A stretch of DNA of 64,000 bases from Mucilaginibacter hurinus (GCF_003324525.1 NZ_QGDC01000001.1:652431-716430), one strand, 5' to 3'; numbered from the stretch's first letter, positions 52,941-61,548 are shown. Program-made: numbers and translations. The notes: generated by a model not told the origin, from the letters alone.

Positions 52941-54098
52941 TTACAAATTAAGATCTATCCCTGATGCCAGTTTGATGGAATCCGGCCCGAAACGACGGCG
53001 GATCTTATCCATAGCCTGACAAAGACTATATTGCTCTTCTGATGCGGCGTAAAGGTCGATCTGTTCAAATCCGTTAACCAGATTGGATAAACGGACACCG
53101 ACTAAGCGGATCAGCAACCTTTTTTGGTAAGCCTGTTTGAATAACTCCTTAACTTTTATGATGAGCGGGCCGTCCAAAGATGTGTAAGGAATGGTTGCTT
53201 GTTTAGTGATCTCCTCCCGCGTAGAATAGCGAATGGTCAGGGTTACACAAGCCGTTTGCTTTTTCTTCTGACGCAGGTCAAAAGCCAACTCCATGACCAT
53301 AGCTGTCAATAAATAATTGATCGAAACCAGATCGATACTATCCTTTTCAAAAGTGGTTTGAGTGCCGACAGACTTTTGTTCCTGGTAAGGAATGATCGGT
53401 GAATCGTCGATACCTTTCGCTTTCTGCAACAGCCAAATACCGTTCTTTCCCAATATACTGTTCATATATTCCGGGTGTACCTGTGAAAGTTCATAGATAC
53501 GCTTAATGCCCATATCGCTCAGTTTGATAAAGGTCTTTTCGCCCAGGCCAGGGATCTTGCGGATGGACAAGGGATCCAAAAACGGTTGCACGACCGCTTT
53601 CTCAATATTCAGTTCACCGTTGGGCTTACATTCATTGGTCGCCATCTTTGATACCGTCTTATTCACGGAAAGCCCGAACGAGATCGGCAGCGCAGTTTCA
53701 CGCATGACCTTTGTCCGCAATTCCTTGGCATAACGAAGCGTACCGAAGTGCTTATCCATCCCGGTCATATCGATATAATGTTCATCGATGCTCGCTTTTT
53801 CGATCAAGGGAACATTTTCCTTTAAGATGGCGGTGATCTCGTGGGATGCTTTGGAATATTCATCCATATTACCCCGTATCCAGATGCCATGCGGACAAAG
53901 CATTCGGGCCATCCTTGCCGGCATGGCCGAGTGAATACCGAATTTTCTGGCCTCATAACTGCAGGAGGCGACCACGCCACGGTCGGACAAGCTGCCGATG
54001 ATCACCGGCTTACCCGCCAGCTGCGGATTTTTGCGGACCTCTACAGACACGAAAAAGGCGTCCTGGTCCATGTGGATGATCTGGCGGTCTGTGCTCAT
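52941..54098 (-). CDS. dinB: Y-family translesion DNA polymerase (Pol IV type)
   Basis: 385 aa. The palm aspartate is D11 in HMDQDAFFVSVE, then YEARKFGIHSAMP and KASIDEHYIDMTG with catalytic D-E (about residues 105-110). A little-finger domain follows (SVGTQTTFEKDS), and helix-hairpin-helix GLGEKTF lies near residue 183. It bypasses DNA lesions with low fidelity. First gene of the minus-strand operon with the DnaE-type enzyme, reading away from a palindromic control region. Confidence 0.92.
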   Translation of the reverse strand: MSTDRQIIHMDQDAFFVSVEVRKNPQLAGKPVIIGSLSDRGVVASCSYEARKFGIHSAMPARMARMLCPHGIWIRGNMDEYSKASHEITAILKENVPLIEKASIDEHYIDMTGMDKHFGTLRYAKELRTKVMRETALPISFGLSVNKTVSKMATNECKPNGELNIEKAVVQPFLDPLSIRKIPGLGEKTFIKLSDMGIKRIYELSQVHPEYMNSILGKNGIWLLQKAKGIDDSPIIPYQEQKSVGTQTTFEKDSIDLVSINYLLTAMVMELAFDLRQKKKQTACVTLTIRYSTREEITKQATIPYTSLDGPLIIKVKELFKQAYQKRLLIRLVGVRLSNLVNGFEQIDLYAASEEQYSLCQAMDKIRRRFGPDSIKLASGIDLNL

Positions 54099-54153
54099 TG
54101 TTCCCGTGATTGATTATTTTGCGATCAGTTTTGAATTACATCATGCTTTGATC

Positions 54154-54176
54154 TTGTCCGTTTAGAAAACGGACAA
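54154..54176. promoter_or_regulatory. Palindromic operator between polymerase and SRAP operons
   Basis: TTGTCCGTTT-AGA-AAACGGACAA: perfect 10-base arms with a 3-base spacer, within the 144-base divergent gap. The position and symmetry fit a dimeric repressor such as a LexA-like or S24/XRE regulator. No such repressor gene is seen in the window. Confidence 0.7.
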
Positions 54177-54181
54177 CAAAA

Positions 54182-54217
54182 CTAATACTAAAAATATTAG
54201 CATTTTGTTTATATTTG
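54182..54217 (+). promoter_or_regulatory. Second palindrome and -7 box of the SRAP operon
   Basis: CTAATA and TATTAG flank seven bases (54182-54200), and TATATTTG at 54210-54217 fits TAnnTTTG, 25 bases before the ATG at 54243. A three-codon ORF (ATG ACC GGC TAA, 54231-54242) abuts that ATG. Confidence 0.5.
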
Positions 54218-54242
54218 AAAATAAATTTTGATGACCGGCTAA

Positions 54243-54731
54243 ATGACTGATAGTTTGTTTTATAACCCGTTCCTGCGCGTACGGGAGGACACCCTGAAAA
54301 AACTGATGGGCAGCGGCAAGCCTTACGTCATTATCCAGCGTTTTCAATGGCCGGGGCAGGACCTGCAAAAAACTTTTTTAATGTCAGCCTATGCCAGTGA
54401 GCAAGAAGCATCTTATCACGAAAAAGAACTTCGCCCGAATGAGGGTAAAGGACAAAATTTGCTGGACCTCGGTCAATATCAAACCATCGCCAAACTCCTG
54501 AAAACAGGATCTGGTGTTACGCTGTTCTTTAATGGCACCATAGATGCGCGGCACGAAAAACGATTACAGAAAGCCTATGTCAAAAGCGTTTCTGCGTATA
54601 TTCATTATATCCGCATGAAAAAAGAAGATCGTTACGATGTGCGTATATTTGTGAAGCATGGGCGTTTGAAAGCAGAGATCACTTCAGGTGAACAAAGCCA
54701 TACCGCCTTGTTTTATGACATGATCAAATAG
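54243..54731 (+). CDS. Hypothetical protein of the SRAP operon
   Basis: 162 aa, no membrane span, no domain recognised. The second half (RLQKAYVKSVSAYIHYIRMK, then VRIFVKHGRLKAEI) is basic. It is 2 bases upstream of the SRAP gene and under the divergent operator, so a DNA-damage role is likely by association only. Confidence 0.65.
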   Translation: MTDSLFYNPFLRVREDTLKKLMGSGKPYVIIQRFQWPGQDLQKTFLMSAYASEQEASYHEKELRPNEGKGQNLLDLGQYQTIAKLLKTGSGVTLFFNGTIDARHEKRLQKAYVKSVSAYIHYIRMKKEDRYDVRIFVKHGRLKAEITSGEQSHTALFYDMIK

Positions 54732-54733
54732 CG

Positions 54734-55537
54734 ATGTGCAGAGATATTAGCTTTCATTCCGAAATACAGATCGTGACCCAGGATTTCAAGGGTATTCAAT
54801 TAGCCCCCGATCCGTCACATTATCCCACGGACATGGTTCACGTGACCTGCGAGGTATTGCCGACTTACCCTATTGTCGTTAACCGAAAGGCATTGGCTTT
54901 AGCAAATATGGGCTGGGGGGTCATCAATACCTGGATCGAAGACCCGCGGGAACGCCAGTCGCAGCGTTCAAATATGGTCAATGCCCGTTCAGAAAGGATT
55001 ATCGATGATAAAAAATCCTATTGGTACCGGATAAGGCATAACCGGTGTCTGATCCCCACCACAGGTATTTACGAACACCGCGAGGTCAAAGGCTTCAAGA
55101 ACAAGATCCCCTATCATATCAGTTTAGAGGGGCGCAAGCAATTTTATGTTCCCGCATTGTACCAGGTCAGCCAGGAAGTTGATCAATATACCGGCGACCT
55201 GTACAATACCGCAACATTCACCATGATCACCCGGCATGCGAACGATAAGATGCAATGGATCCATAATTCAGGAGATAATAAGCACCGTATGCCGCTGTTT
55301 CTAACACCTGAAATGGAACAGGCCTGGGTATTAGATGACCTGAGCGATGACGATATGGATGAATTTTTTCATTTCGAAATGCCGTCCGAGGCTATCGCGC
55401 ATCGTGCTGTTTATTCTATCCGGAGCCGCAAACCCAAACCGGAAGGTATTATCGCAGATGCTTATTACGATTGGGGGAAAAAATTGCCGGTCTACGGTCA
55501 GGAAGAGCCACCACCAGAACAAGCCAGTCTTTTCTAA
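54734..55537 (+). CDS. SRAP (SOS response-associated peptidase, YedK/HMCES family)
   Basis: 267 aa. Catalytic C2 (MCRDIS), N83 in VNARSERI, E114 in RCLIPTTGIYEHREV and H184 in KHRMPLFL match the family active site. HMCES/YedK crosslinks its N-terminal Cys to abasic sites in single-stranded DNA and so shields them. Compared with E. coli YedK, the segment before HRMP has an extra stretch (HNSGDNK). It works together with the translesion polymerases encoded divergently. Confidence 0.9.
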   Translation: MCRDISFHSEIQIVTQDFKGIQLAPDPSHYPTDMVHVTCEVLPTYPIVVNRKALALANMGWGVINTWIEDPRERQSQRSNMVNARSERIIDDKKSYWYRIRHNRCLIPTTGIYEHREVKGFKNKIPYHISLEGRKQFYVPALYQVSQEVDQYTGDLYNTATFTMITRHANDKMQWIHNSGDNKHRMPLFLTPEMEQAWVLDDLSDDDMDEFFHFEMPSEAIAHRAVYSIRSRKPKPEGIIADAYYDWGKKLPVYGQEEPPPEQASLF

Positions 55538-55593
55538 AGGATCAACGTCAAGGTCGGCGCAAGGAGGCCACGTGACGTTTCGCTCGGATCCTT
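55537..55593. repeat. Compound inverted repeat between two cassettes
   Basis: AAGGATC (55537-55543) pairs with GATCCTT (55587-55593) and AACGTCA (55544-55550) with TGACGTT (55573-55579), with a seven-base bulge on the right. No T-run follows. It lies exactly between the end of the SRAP gene and the end of the HEPN gene. Confidence 0.6.
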
Positions 55594-56786
55594 CACGAAA
55601 CCTTATTCTTTCTGTACAATGATTCTAATTCTATGATCAACTTATAAATGCTGGTCAGTGCTGAAAAGTTCACATAGCATTTCCATTTTTTATCCAGATC
55701 AGCAAAATGACCGTGTAAAAGTGAATTTCGGTCATCTTTAAATCGCCTGATCAGGAATTGTAACTTCACTTTAAGGGAAACCATGACCGGTGCTTTATCT
55801 AACCCGTCGAACGGCGCGATCAGCTTTTGAACCTCTTCGGTCAGGGCCAACGCTTTTTGCTTTTTAGTTTCGTCCGACGTATCCTTATCCTCAAGGGTCG
55901 CTAATAACTGACCCGAGATCTCCCGTACCTTTATTTTGGCAGCATCCCAGTCCTCTAAGATCTGCGCCGCCCAAGTTAGTTTTTCGTCAGGGATATATTT
56001 ACTTTCCAAAGCTGCGGTGTAAAAATCCAAGGGAATATCTTCTTTCCAATCGGCAACCGTGATCAATCTTTCCAGGGACTGAAATTTGGCTATGTGGGAC
56101 TTAGCAGCATCCCAGCCTATCGCCGGATTTTGTTGCAGCCAAACCCAGGCTCCCAGGCTTCTGATAATATTTTCAATTAGGATCGGCATAAGGATATTGG
56201 TGGTCAGGTAGGAATTTTGCGCAAAGTTTTTTGTGATCTCTTCCAGCATTGGCGCAGCTGAGGCATAGACCGGGTGAGTTAAGATGAAAGGCCATACTTT
56301 TTCCGTGACGAATTCTAATTTCTCTTCACAGTGTACTTCCAGGGTCTCGGGAGATCTTTTCCCTAAAGCGATCTCCAAATGGTCACCGACCATTCCGTCA
56401 TTTATCCAGTAGAGATCATTGATCTGGGAATAGTTAACGGAAAACCGCGCTAATTCATATTGCAAGCCCTCTTCTTTGAAATTCAGAACACTCAACCGGG
56501 CCAAATATTCGAACCCATTCTGTCCCTGAGCAGGGGTCAGCGAGGAAAGTCTTTGCTCGATGTATTCTTCTACTTTCTGGGGGTGTTGTTCTTTGTTCAA
56601 TTGATTGATCTTCGCAGTCAGTTGCTTGATATTGTTAGCAATGACTTGCGATTCCCACGCCGACCTCAAGCCGGAAGCGGACTTATTTTCCTTCAATAAC
56701 TTATTGGCCAGGGCTTTCATTTTTTTTAAATAAATGATCCGCCCATGCCGGAGCACATTAAGTTGTTTTGAACGCGTTTCCTCCAT
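55593..56786 (-). CDS. HEPN-domain protein, probable RNase (gene 2 of PIN/HEPN pair)
   Basis: 397 aa, all-helical by composition. Near the C-terminus, RRFKDDRNSLLHGHFADLD contains R353-N-x3-H358, the Rx4-6H motif of HEPN RNases, with a typical hydrophobic helix after it. The N-terminal 350 residues have no domain I recognise (long helices, coiled-coil-like near 20-75). HEPN proteins cleave RNA in toxins, CRISPR effectors and abortive infection. It starts 8 bases after the PIN-like gene, so the two are co-transcribed. Confidence 0.6.
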   Translation of the reverse strand: MEETRSKQLNVLRHGRIIYLKKMKALANKLLKENKSASGLRSAWESQVIANNIKQLTAKINQLNKEQHPQKVEEYIEQRLSSLTPAQGQNGFEYLARLSVLNFKEEGLQYELARFSVNYSQINDLYWINDGMVGDHLEIALGKRSPETLEVHCEEKLEFVTEKVWPFILTHPVYASAAPMLEEITKNFAQNSYLTTNILMPILIENIIRSLGAWVWLQQNPAIGWDAAKSHIAKFQSLERLITVADWKEDIPLDFYTAALESKYIPDEKLTWAAQILEDWDAAKIKVREISGQLLATLEDKDTSDETKKQKALALTEEVQKLIAPFDGLDKAPVMVSLKVKLQFLIRRFKDDRNSLLHGHFADLDKKWKCYVNFSALTSIYKLIIELESLYRKNKVS

Positions 56787-56794
56787 ATGGTTTA

Positions 56795-57880
56795 TTAGAT
56801 ATCATTCACCAGTGCCAGTATCTCTGCATGATCCGAGGCGATCTTTACCTTAAATCTCTGGTCAAATTTTAAGCCTTTCAACATCGTTGAAAAGCTTTTT
56901 TCGACGAAAAAATAGTCACACCCTCCGACCGCTAAACTGGCATGCGAAATATCGTAATAATCATTTGGCTTATTTAGCCTGCTCTTGTCGCGGCTGAGCG
57001 CAGCATAAATCCCGGTATAGCAAAAGGAAAACGGAGCTGCAGTTCTGATCTGCTCCAGACCCATACGCGCGATCTGTAACTCCAGATCCACATTATGCAA
57101 GGAAAGGTTCATGCTATTTGCCGCATGGCTGAATGTGCTGAATAATTCTTTCCGTTGCAGCGCTTCTAAACTCATGTTGGTCGAATAGGCTTCTTTATAA
57201 GTATTCAGCATACCGGCGTGCCAGACCGCCGAACCTGAACTTTCCTGAAAATCGTCGTTAAAAGCGGTCACCTCCTGAAAAGTATGCTGATAATAAAAGT
57301 CAAGAAAGGACTTTTGTAACACCAGCTTGTCAGCTTCAGGATAGTCTTTACGTGCGATGTTAAAGCTGATATCGCCCAGCGCACTTAAAGCTTTGGTCCA
57401 GGTATAATCTGTTTGTCTCGCACCTCTACCGGAAGCCATTGCGATAAAATTGTAGGTCTCACAGCCGATCAAATAATATAGCGGACTTAGCATATAATTG
57501 CCTGTTAAAATATCAGCGACCTGAGCGGTGTTCTTTCTTTTCACCCTATCACCCTGTTTTAACAGTTCGTCGAACAGCGCGGTAGAAAAAGGACAAATGA
57601 CCTTTTGTTCGGCCACCTTTTTCTTTAAACTAAAGAAGATCTCTTTGACCAGCGGTTTTGGTTGGCCAATGCCATGAAGGGCATCCCTGATCTCTATCCA
57701 GAACTTGGTGTCTAAGTATATTTTCTTTAAAGGCAGGACAGCCTCGGTGATCTCTGACAACTTTTGCTTTTTGTAGGCAACAAAGGTCATATCGGGATGC
57801 TCACGGTGATAATCTAACCGGTCCTTAGGATCAAGCTTATTAAAGTTCCTGATGAAAAGATTAAGAAAATCATTTGCCAT
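56795..57880 (-). CDS. PIN-like nuclease domain protein (gene 1 of PIN/HEPN pair)
   Basis: 361 aa. Acidic residues in the PIN order: D57 in KKIYLDTKFWI, E105 in STALFDELLKQ, then D310 in DYYDISHASLAVGGCD and D322 in the same segment, followed by FFVEKSF. This matches the D-E-D-D pattern of PIN RNases, with a large helical insert (about 110-300). The first 50 residues are unique. PIN domains are RNases of toxin and defence systems. First gene of the pair; the region upstream holds only the divergent hip control region. Confidence 0.6.
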   Translation of the reverse strand: MANDFLNLFIRNFNKLDPKDRLDYHREHPDMTFVAYKKQKLSEITEAVLPLKKIYLDTKFWIEIRDALHGIGQPKPLVKEIFFSLKKKVAEQKVICPFSTALFDELLKQGDRVKRKNTAQVADILTGNYMLSPLYYLIGCETYNFIAMASGRGARQTDYTWTKALSALGDISFNIARKDYPEADKLVLQKSFLDFYYQHTFQEVTAFNDDFQESSGSAVWHAGMLNTYKEAYSTNMSLEALQRKELFSTFSHAANSMNLSLHNVDLELQIARMGLEQIRTAAPFSFCYTGIYAALSRDKSRLNKPNDYYDISHASLAVGGCDYFFVEKSFSTMLKGLKFDQRFKVKIASDHAEILALVNDI

Positions 57881-57950
57881 CCCCTAAGATAGTGAATGAT
57901 TGATGAGGAATAAGATCCGTTTCCATTAATTCAAGCCAGTTATCTTCGAG

Positions 57951-58094
57951 ATGATTGACGTAGGGCTGATGCTCATTATCATGTTAATACTGCTATATTT
58001 CCTTATAGTCGCGCTAATGATCGATGTCGTGTCGTTAATTAAGTCGATTTTGAATATTATATTATTCATTTTTACCAAAAAACGCTATATTTGA
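57951..58094 (+). CDS. Possible 47-aa hydrophobic peptide upstream of hipB
   Basis: ATG frame of 47 codons, almost all hydrophobic (MIDVGLMLIIMLILLYFLIV, then ALMIDVVSLIKSI) with a basic tail (TKKRYI). It overlaps the hipB operator and promoter. It could be a chance frame in A/T-rich DNA or a small membrane peptide; no ribosome-binding signal helps decide. Confidence 0.25.
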   Translation: MIDVGLMLIIMLILLYFLIVALMIDVVSLIKSILNIILFIFTKKRYI

Positions 58095-58109
58095 ATAATA
58101 TAATAATCA
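58051..58109. promoter_or_regulatory. HipB operator and promoter
   Basis: An 18-base arm (TGAATATTATATTATTCA, 58051-58068) and its inverted partner (58092-58109) match at 17 of 18 positions, with 23 bases between. Each arm is itself nearly palindromic (TGAAT...ATTCA). TATATTTG at 58086-58093, a -7 box, is overlapped by the right arm, so HipB binding would block its own promoter. Confidence 0.75.
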
Positions 58110-58111
58110 TT

Positions 58112-58375
58112 ATGCTGATCGGTGTATCAATCAAGGAAACCAAACTAAAGACAGCGGAAATGGTCAAGGTGTTGCGGAAAAGAGAGAAATTGTCACAGGA
58201 GCAACTGGCTATGAGACTAAATCTTTCCCGCATTACGATCAAGAACCTGGAGGCCGGCAAGAACGCGACCCTGGATACGCTGTTCAAAGTTCTTCAATAT
58301 TTCGATCTGTTGCAAAGTTTCGCGGATTTGGTTGACCGGGAAACAGGTCAGCAGGATTATGACTCTATCTACTGA
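58112..58375 (+). CDS. hipB: HipB-like antitoxin/repressor (XRE helix-turn-helix)
   Basis: 87 aa from ATG 58112; a TTG seven codons earlier lies within the operator and is less likely. The helix-turn-helix LSQEQLAMRLNLSRITIKNLE (residues about 29-50) is the XRE fold (SQEQLAxRLxLSRxTIxxLE). It ends 2 bases before hipA. HipB binds the operator and neutralises HipA; the binding sites are visible upstream. Confidence 0.88.
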   Translation: MLIGVSIKETKLKTAEMVKVLRKREKLSQEQLAMRLNLSRITIKNLEAGKNATLDTLFKVLQYFDLLQSFADLVDRETGQQDYDSIY

Positions 58376-58377
58376 TT

Positions 58378-59640
58378 ATGGCAAAAAACCAATTGATCAA
58401 GGTGATCTGTTTTCAGCGGGAGGTCGGTACCCTGGGCTATGACGAGGACCGGAACACCTCATTTTTCCAATACGCCCCTGATTTTTTGCAAGAGGGCTAT
58501 CTGGACCTGTTCCCCGTGATCATGCGGAAACATAAGGAAGTTCAGGTATTCAAGCAATATGCCGGTGAAACGTTTCGCAGTTTGCCCCCATGCATTGCAG
58601 ACTCTCTTCCGGACCTTTTTGGTAACCTCGTGTTCAAGACGTGGCTGGAAAGCAATCATCGTAGTTTTGAGCAATTATCCCCCTTAGAGCAACTGGCTTA
58701 CGTCGGAGACCGGGGCATGGGTGCGCTGGAATACGAACCCAATAAGGCATTACCCAAAAACACTACGATCGATATTGGCGAGATGGCGGACATCGTCCAG
58801 CTGGTATTGGATAATAAGAACGGTGCCGGTGGTGAAGCGCTTGACCACGAGTCACTAATAAATATTTTTAAGATCGGCACCTCCGCAGGCGGCGCAAGAC
58901 CCAAGATCTTAGTGTCGCAGAACAGGGAATCCGGAAAGATCATTGCCGGCGATCTGGCGCATTCGGCAGACTATGATCATTATCTGATCAAGCTTGGCCT
59001 GGAGGAAGGGATCGGCTACAGCCGTGAAGTATTAGAGTACGTTTATTACCTGACCGCTAAAGCGGCCGGCATCGAAATGATGGACAGCAAACTGGTGGAC
59101 GACCGGCATTTCGCGACCTTGCGATACGACCGCCTCGATGGACAAAAAGTGCATGTGTTGACGGCCTGTGGGATGACAGGCTGGGACTTTAAAGACCCTA
59201 AGGTATCCAGTTATGAGAACCTTTTCGACCTTTGCCTGCACCTGAAGTTGCCTCATCGAGATATAGAAGCCCTTTATCGCCGTATGGTATTCAATATCGT
59301 GTTCAGTAATAATGATGACCATTTAAAAAACCACAGTTTTCGCTTTGATCAGCTCAACGGCGATTGGGGCCTGGCACCTGCCTACGATATCACCTATTCA
59401 TTAAATCCGCTCATTACCTATACCCGTTCATCACGAGCGTTATCGGTACTCGGTAAACGAACAGAGATCGATCTGAATGATCTGTTAAAAATGGCAGATC
59501 TTTACACCATCAAAAATGCCAAGGGTGTGATCAACGAGGTCGTGGCCTGCAGTGCCTACTGGGAGAAAACGGCGCTATCCTTTGATATACCCGAGCGTGT
59601 ACGTACAGCTATCGTACGTACGTTCAACTTATTTCAATAG
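58378..59640 (+). CDS. hipA: HipA-like serine/threonine kinase toxin
   Basis: 420 aa. TSAGGARPK (about residue 168) is the Gly-rich/ejected-loop region, and FSNNDDHLKNHSF (about residue 314, catalytic N-D-D) and PAYDITYS (Mg-binding DIT) complete the active site. HipA phosphorylates an aminoacyl-tRNA synthetase or a translation factor and causes growth arrest. In canonical HipA the N-subdomain is a separate short protein in some Bacteroidota (HipS); here it is in one chain. Confidence 0.92.
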   Translation: MAKNQLIKVICFQREVGTLGYDEDRNTSFFQYAPDFLQEGYLDLFPVIMRKHKEVQVFKQYAGETFRSLPPCIADSLPDLFGNLVFKTWLESNHRSFEQLSPLEQLAYVGDRGMGALEYEPNKALPKNTTIDIGEMADIVQLVLDNKNGAGGEALDHESLINIFKIGTSAGGARPKILVSQNRESGKIIAGDLAHSADYDHYLIKLGLEEGIGYSREVLEYVYYLTAKAAGIEMMDSKLVDDRHFATLRYDRLDGQKVHVLTACGMTGWDFKDPKVSSYENLFDLCLHLKLPHRDIEALYRRMVFNIVFSNNDDHLKNHSFRFDQLNGDWGLAPAYDITYSLNPLITYTRSSRALSVLGKRTEIDLNDLLKMADLYTIKNAKGVINEVVACSAYWEKTALSFDIPERVRTAIVRTFNLFQ

Positions 59641-59678
59641 AAAACCTGCGTGTGACAGCCCATTCAATAACAACGATA

Positions 59679-60668
59679 TCAAACTACGAGCTTATCCAAT
59701 ACAGCGTCTTTAAAAAACTGATCCTTGATCTTATTCGCCTCGTCAAGAACTTTTTCTATAGAAACTGCCTGACCCCCGAGATACTGATCTGCCCGGAGGA
59801 TAACCTCCGCATCGTCCTTTATCTTTTCCGTTTTTTTGATCGCTTTCGATAAGGCCAGCACCGCCAGTCCCTCGTCTTTAAGTATCCCCAATCTCTCGAT
59901 CATCCAGCTAAGTGCGTAGAAATTATATTTGGAAAGTGCCAGGGGATGGAATCGTTCACTTTCTGCCACCGGCAATTTATTATATGGAGAATTGGCGACA
60001 TCATCTGTAATGTAGCTTTTTAAAAGCTTTTTTTCCTGTTCAATAGCCACCAGCTTTGTACATCCGTATAAGGCTTGGGCATAGATGCTTAGCCACCGCA
60101 ACTTCCTCCGAAACTCATGAATGCCTGATTCTATGTCGCTAAAAGACACTTTCTCTCCGGCAGCGAACTCTTTTATTCGCTGGATCTCCGTTCTGTAAAA
60201 ACTGAGCAATCGTGCATGCTGCTCCGCCTTAGATTTCCAAATGACTTTATCAAGACGGTCATTGATCTTTTCGATCTGTGAGCCGTCAAGCCAACCATTA
60301 TTCCTAAGCAACTTATTGAGCTTACGTGCACATTTCTCCTTATTAACATTGAAATATGCCTGTGTATCTTCGGGAATATTCGTGTTCCCCGAGAACTGCT
60401 TACCAAGCGCGTCAAAATAATCGATCTGACCCAGAAGATCTTCCAATTGCTTGAACTTCTTTTTCAGCTTGCCAAAACGTTTTTTCTTCGGGCCGGTCGA
60501 ACTATATATCCTTGCCAGCGCTTCCAGTTGAAATAAAGAAGCACGGGCGTTCCGTTGAAAGAGTAGTAACGCGGGATCCGGCACATCTCCCGCTTCATCT
60601 AACAAGGCTGCTATTTGCGCCAACAAAGGTGCGAACTGATCTGTGTCCTGTCCCAATTTCTTTTTCAT
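59679..60668 (-). CDS. CHAD-domain protein
   Basis: 329 aa, helical, rich in Lys/Arg. It contains GIHEFRRKLRWLSIYAQAL (H..R...R pattern of CHAD helices), repeated with the other half in RKLNKLLRNNGW. CHAD proteins bind inorganic polyphosphate. It may link metal or phosphate storage with the neighbouring MgtC gene (inference). Convergent with hipA. Confidence 0.75.
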   Translation of the reverse strand: MKKKLGQDTDQFAPLLAQIAALLDEAGDVPDPALLLFQRNARASLFQLEALARIYSSTGPKKKRFGKLKKKFKQLEDLLGQIDYFDALGKQFSGNTNIPEDTQAYFNVNKEKCARKLNKLLRNNGWLDGSQIEKINDRLDKVIWKSKAEQHARLLSFYRTEIQRIKEFAAGEKVSFSDIESGIHEFRRKLRWLSIYAQALYGCTKLVAIEQEKKLLKSYITDDVANSPYNKLPVAESERFHPLALSKYNFYALSWMIERLGILKDEGLAVLALSKAIKKTEKIKDDAEVILRADQYLGGQAVSIEKVLDEANKIKDQFFKDAVLDKLVV

Positions 60669-60733
60669 TTTACCTAATTCTTAATTACAATATAAACGTT
60701 ATAATGCCATTTCAATAAAGGATATAAGGGATC

Positions 60734-61192
60734 TTATTGACGATCAGCGATACCTTGTTTCCATTTCTTATACCAGGGTTGATGATGTAAGGACAGCAGA
60801 AAATACAAGACGATCGTTGTACCGATAGCGACAATATACTCGTTAAGGCCGATCGTTACGCCTACTGCTGCCGTGCACCAGGTAGTAGCAGCAGTTGTCA
60901 AACCGAATGAACTTTTGGTGCTGTCATTTCTGGTGATAATACCAGCCCCCAGGAAGCCCACGCCCATTACAATATTGGCTACGATACGGGAGGCTGCCGC
61001 AGTGTCCCCTAAATGGGCAGCGATAGCGGTAAATATAGTTGCGCCGATACAAACGGCAGCATAGGTCCGGACACCAGCGTCCTGACCGTGTTTTTCACGG
61101 TCATATCCGATCACCGCTCCCAGCAAAAACGCGGTCACGATCTTCGCCAGTATGATCAGTTCAGAAAGGTAGGTAACAGTTATTGTTTCCAT
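60734..61192 (-). CDS. mgtC: MgtC-family membrane protein
   Basis: 152 aa with four to five helices. The family signature is GYDREKHGQDAGVRTYAAV (about residue 29) and VMGVGFLGAGIITRNDS (about 75). MgtC modulates ATP synthase or cation homeostasis at low Mg2+ and during stress in the inner membrane. A decayed second copy is on the minus strand at 31871-32011. Confidence 0.92.
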   Translation of the reverse strand: METITVTYLSELIILAKIVTAFLLGAVIGYDREKHGQDAGVRTYAAVCIGATIFTAIAAHLGDTAAASRIVANIVMGVGFLGAGIITRNDSTKSSFGLTTAATTWCTAAVGVTIGLNEYIVAIGTTIVLYFLLSLHHQPWYKKWKQGIADRQ

Positions 61193-61227
61193 CAGTAGCC
61201 TATTTAAGTTTTATCATTATAAAAATC

Positions 61228-61254
61228 AGCGGGCCTGACCAGTGCAGGCCCGCT
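61228..61254 (-). terminator. Terminator of the zinc-ribbon gene
   Basis: AGCGGGCCTG and CAGGCCCGCT, a perfect 10-bp stem with a 7-base loop, with AAAAA on the plus strand giving the T-run on the minus strand (61221-61225). Confidence 0.8.
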
Positions 61255-61263
61255 ATAGTCTTG

Positions 61264-61548
61264 TCAAAAGTGAAACAGATCGCCCAAAAAACCCCGGCGT
61301 CTGCCGTGGTGCCCGCCATGATGACCGCCATGATGCTCACCAGAATAGCCTTCATTGACATATACCTGTTGTGGCTGCTGTGGCTGAACATTATCCCCAG
61401 CCGGCCCGTTATAATCAGCCGTTCGTTCGATGATCTTATCGAGCTCACCTTTGTCCAGCCACACACCCCGGCAATTTGGACAATAATCGATCTCAACTCC
61501 CTGACGCTCGGACATGACCAGCGTCTCGTTACAATTTGGACATTTCAT
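61264..61548 (-). CDS. Zinc-ribbon (zf-TFIIB) protein with His/Gly tail
   Basis: 94 aa. MKCPNC and YCPNCRGVWLDKGEL form a four-Cys zinc ribbon (C3, C6, C23, C26), the zf-TFIIB pattern, and GEHHGGHHGGHHGRRRG follows. The His tail suggests more metal binding. Role unknown; next to the His-rich gene (18-base gap) in the minus-strand metal module. Confidence 0.85.
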   Translation of the reverse strand: MKCPNCNETLVMSERQGVEIDYCPNCRGVWLDKGELDKIIERTADYNGPAGDNVQPQQPQQVYVNEGYSGEHHGGHHGGHHGRRRGFLGDLFHF

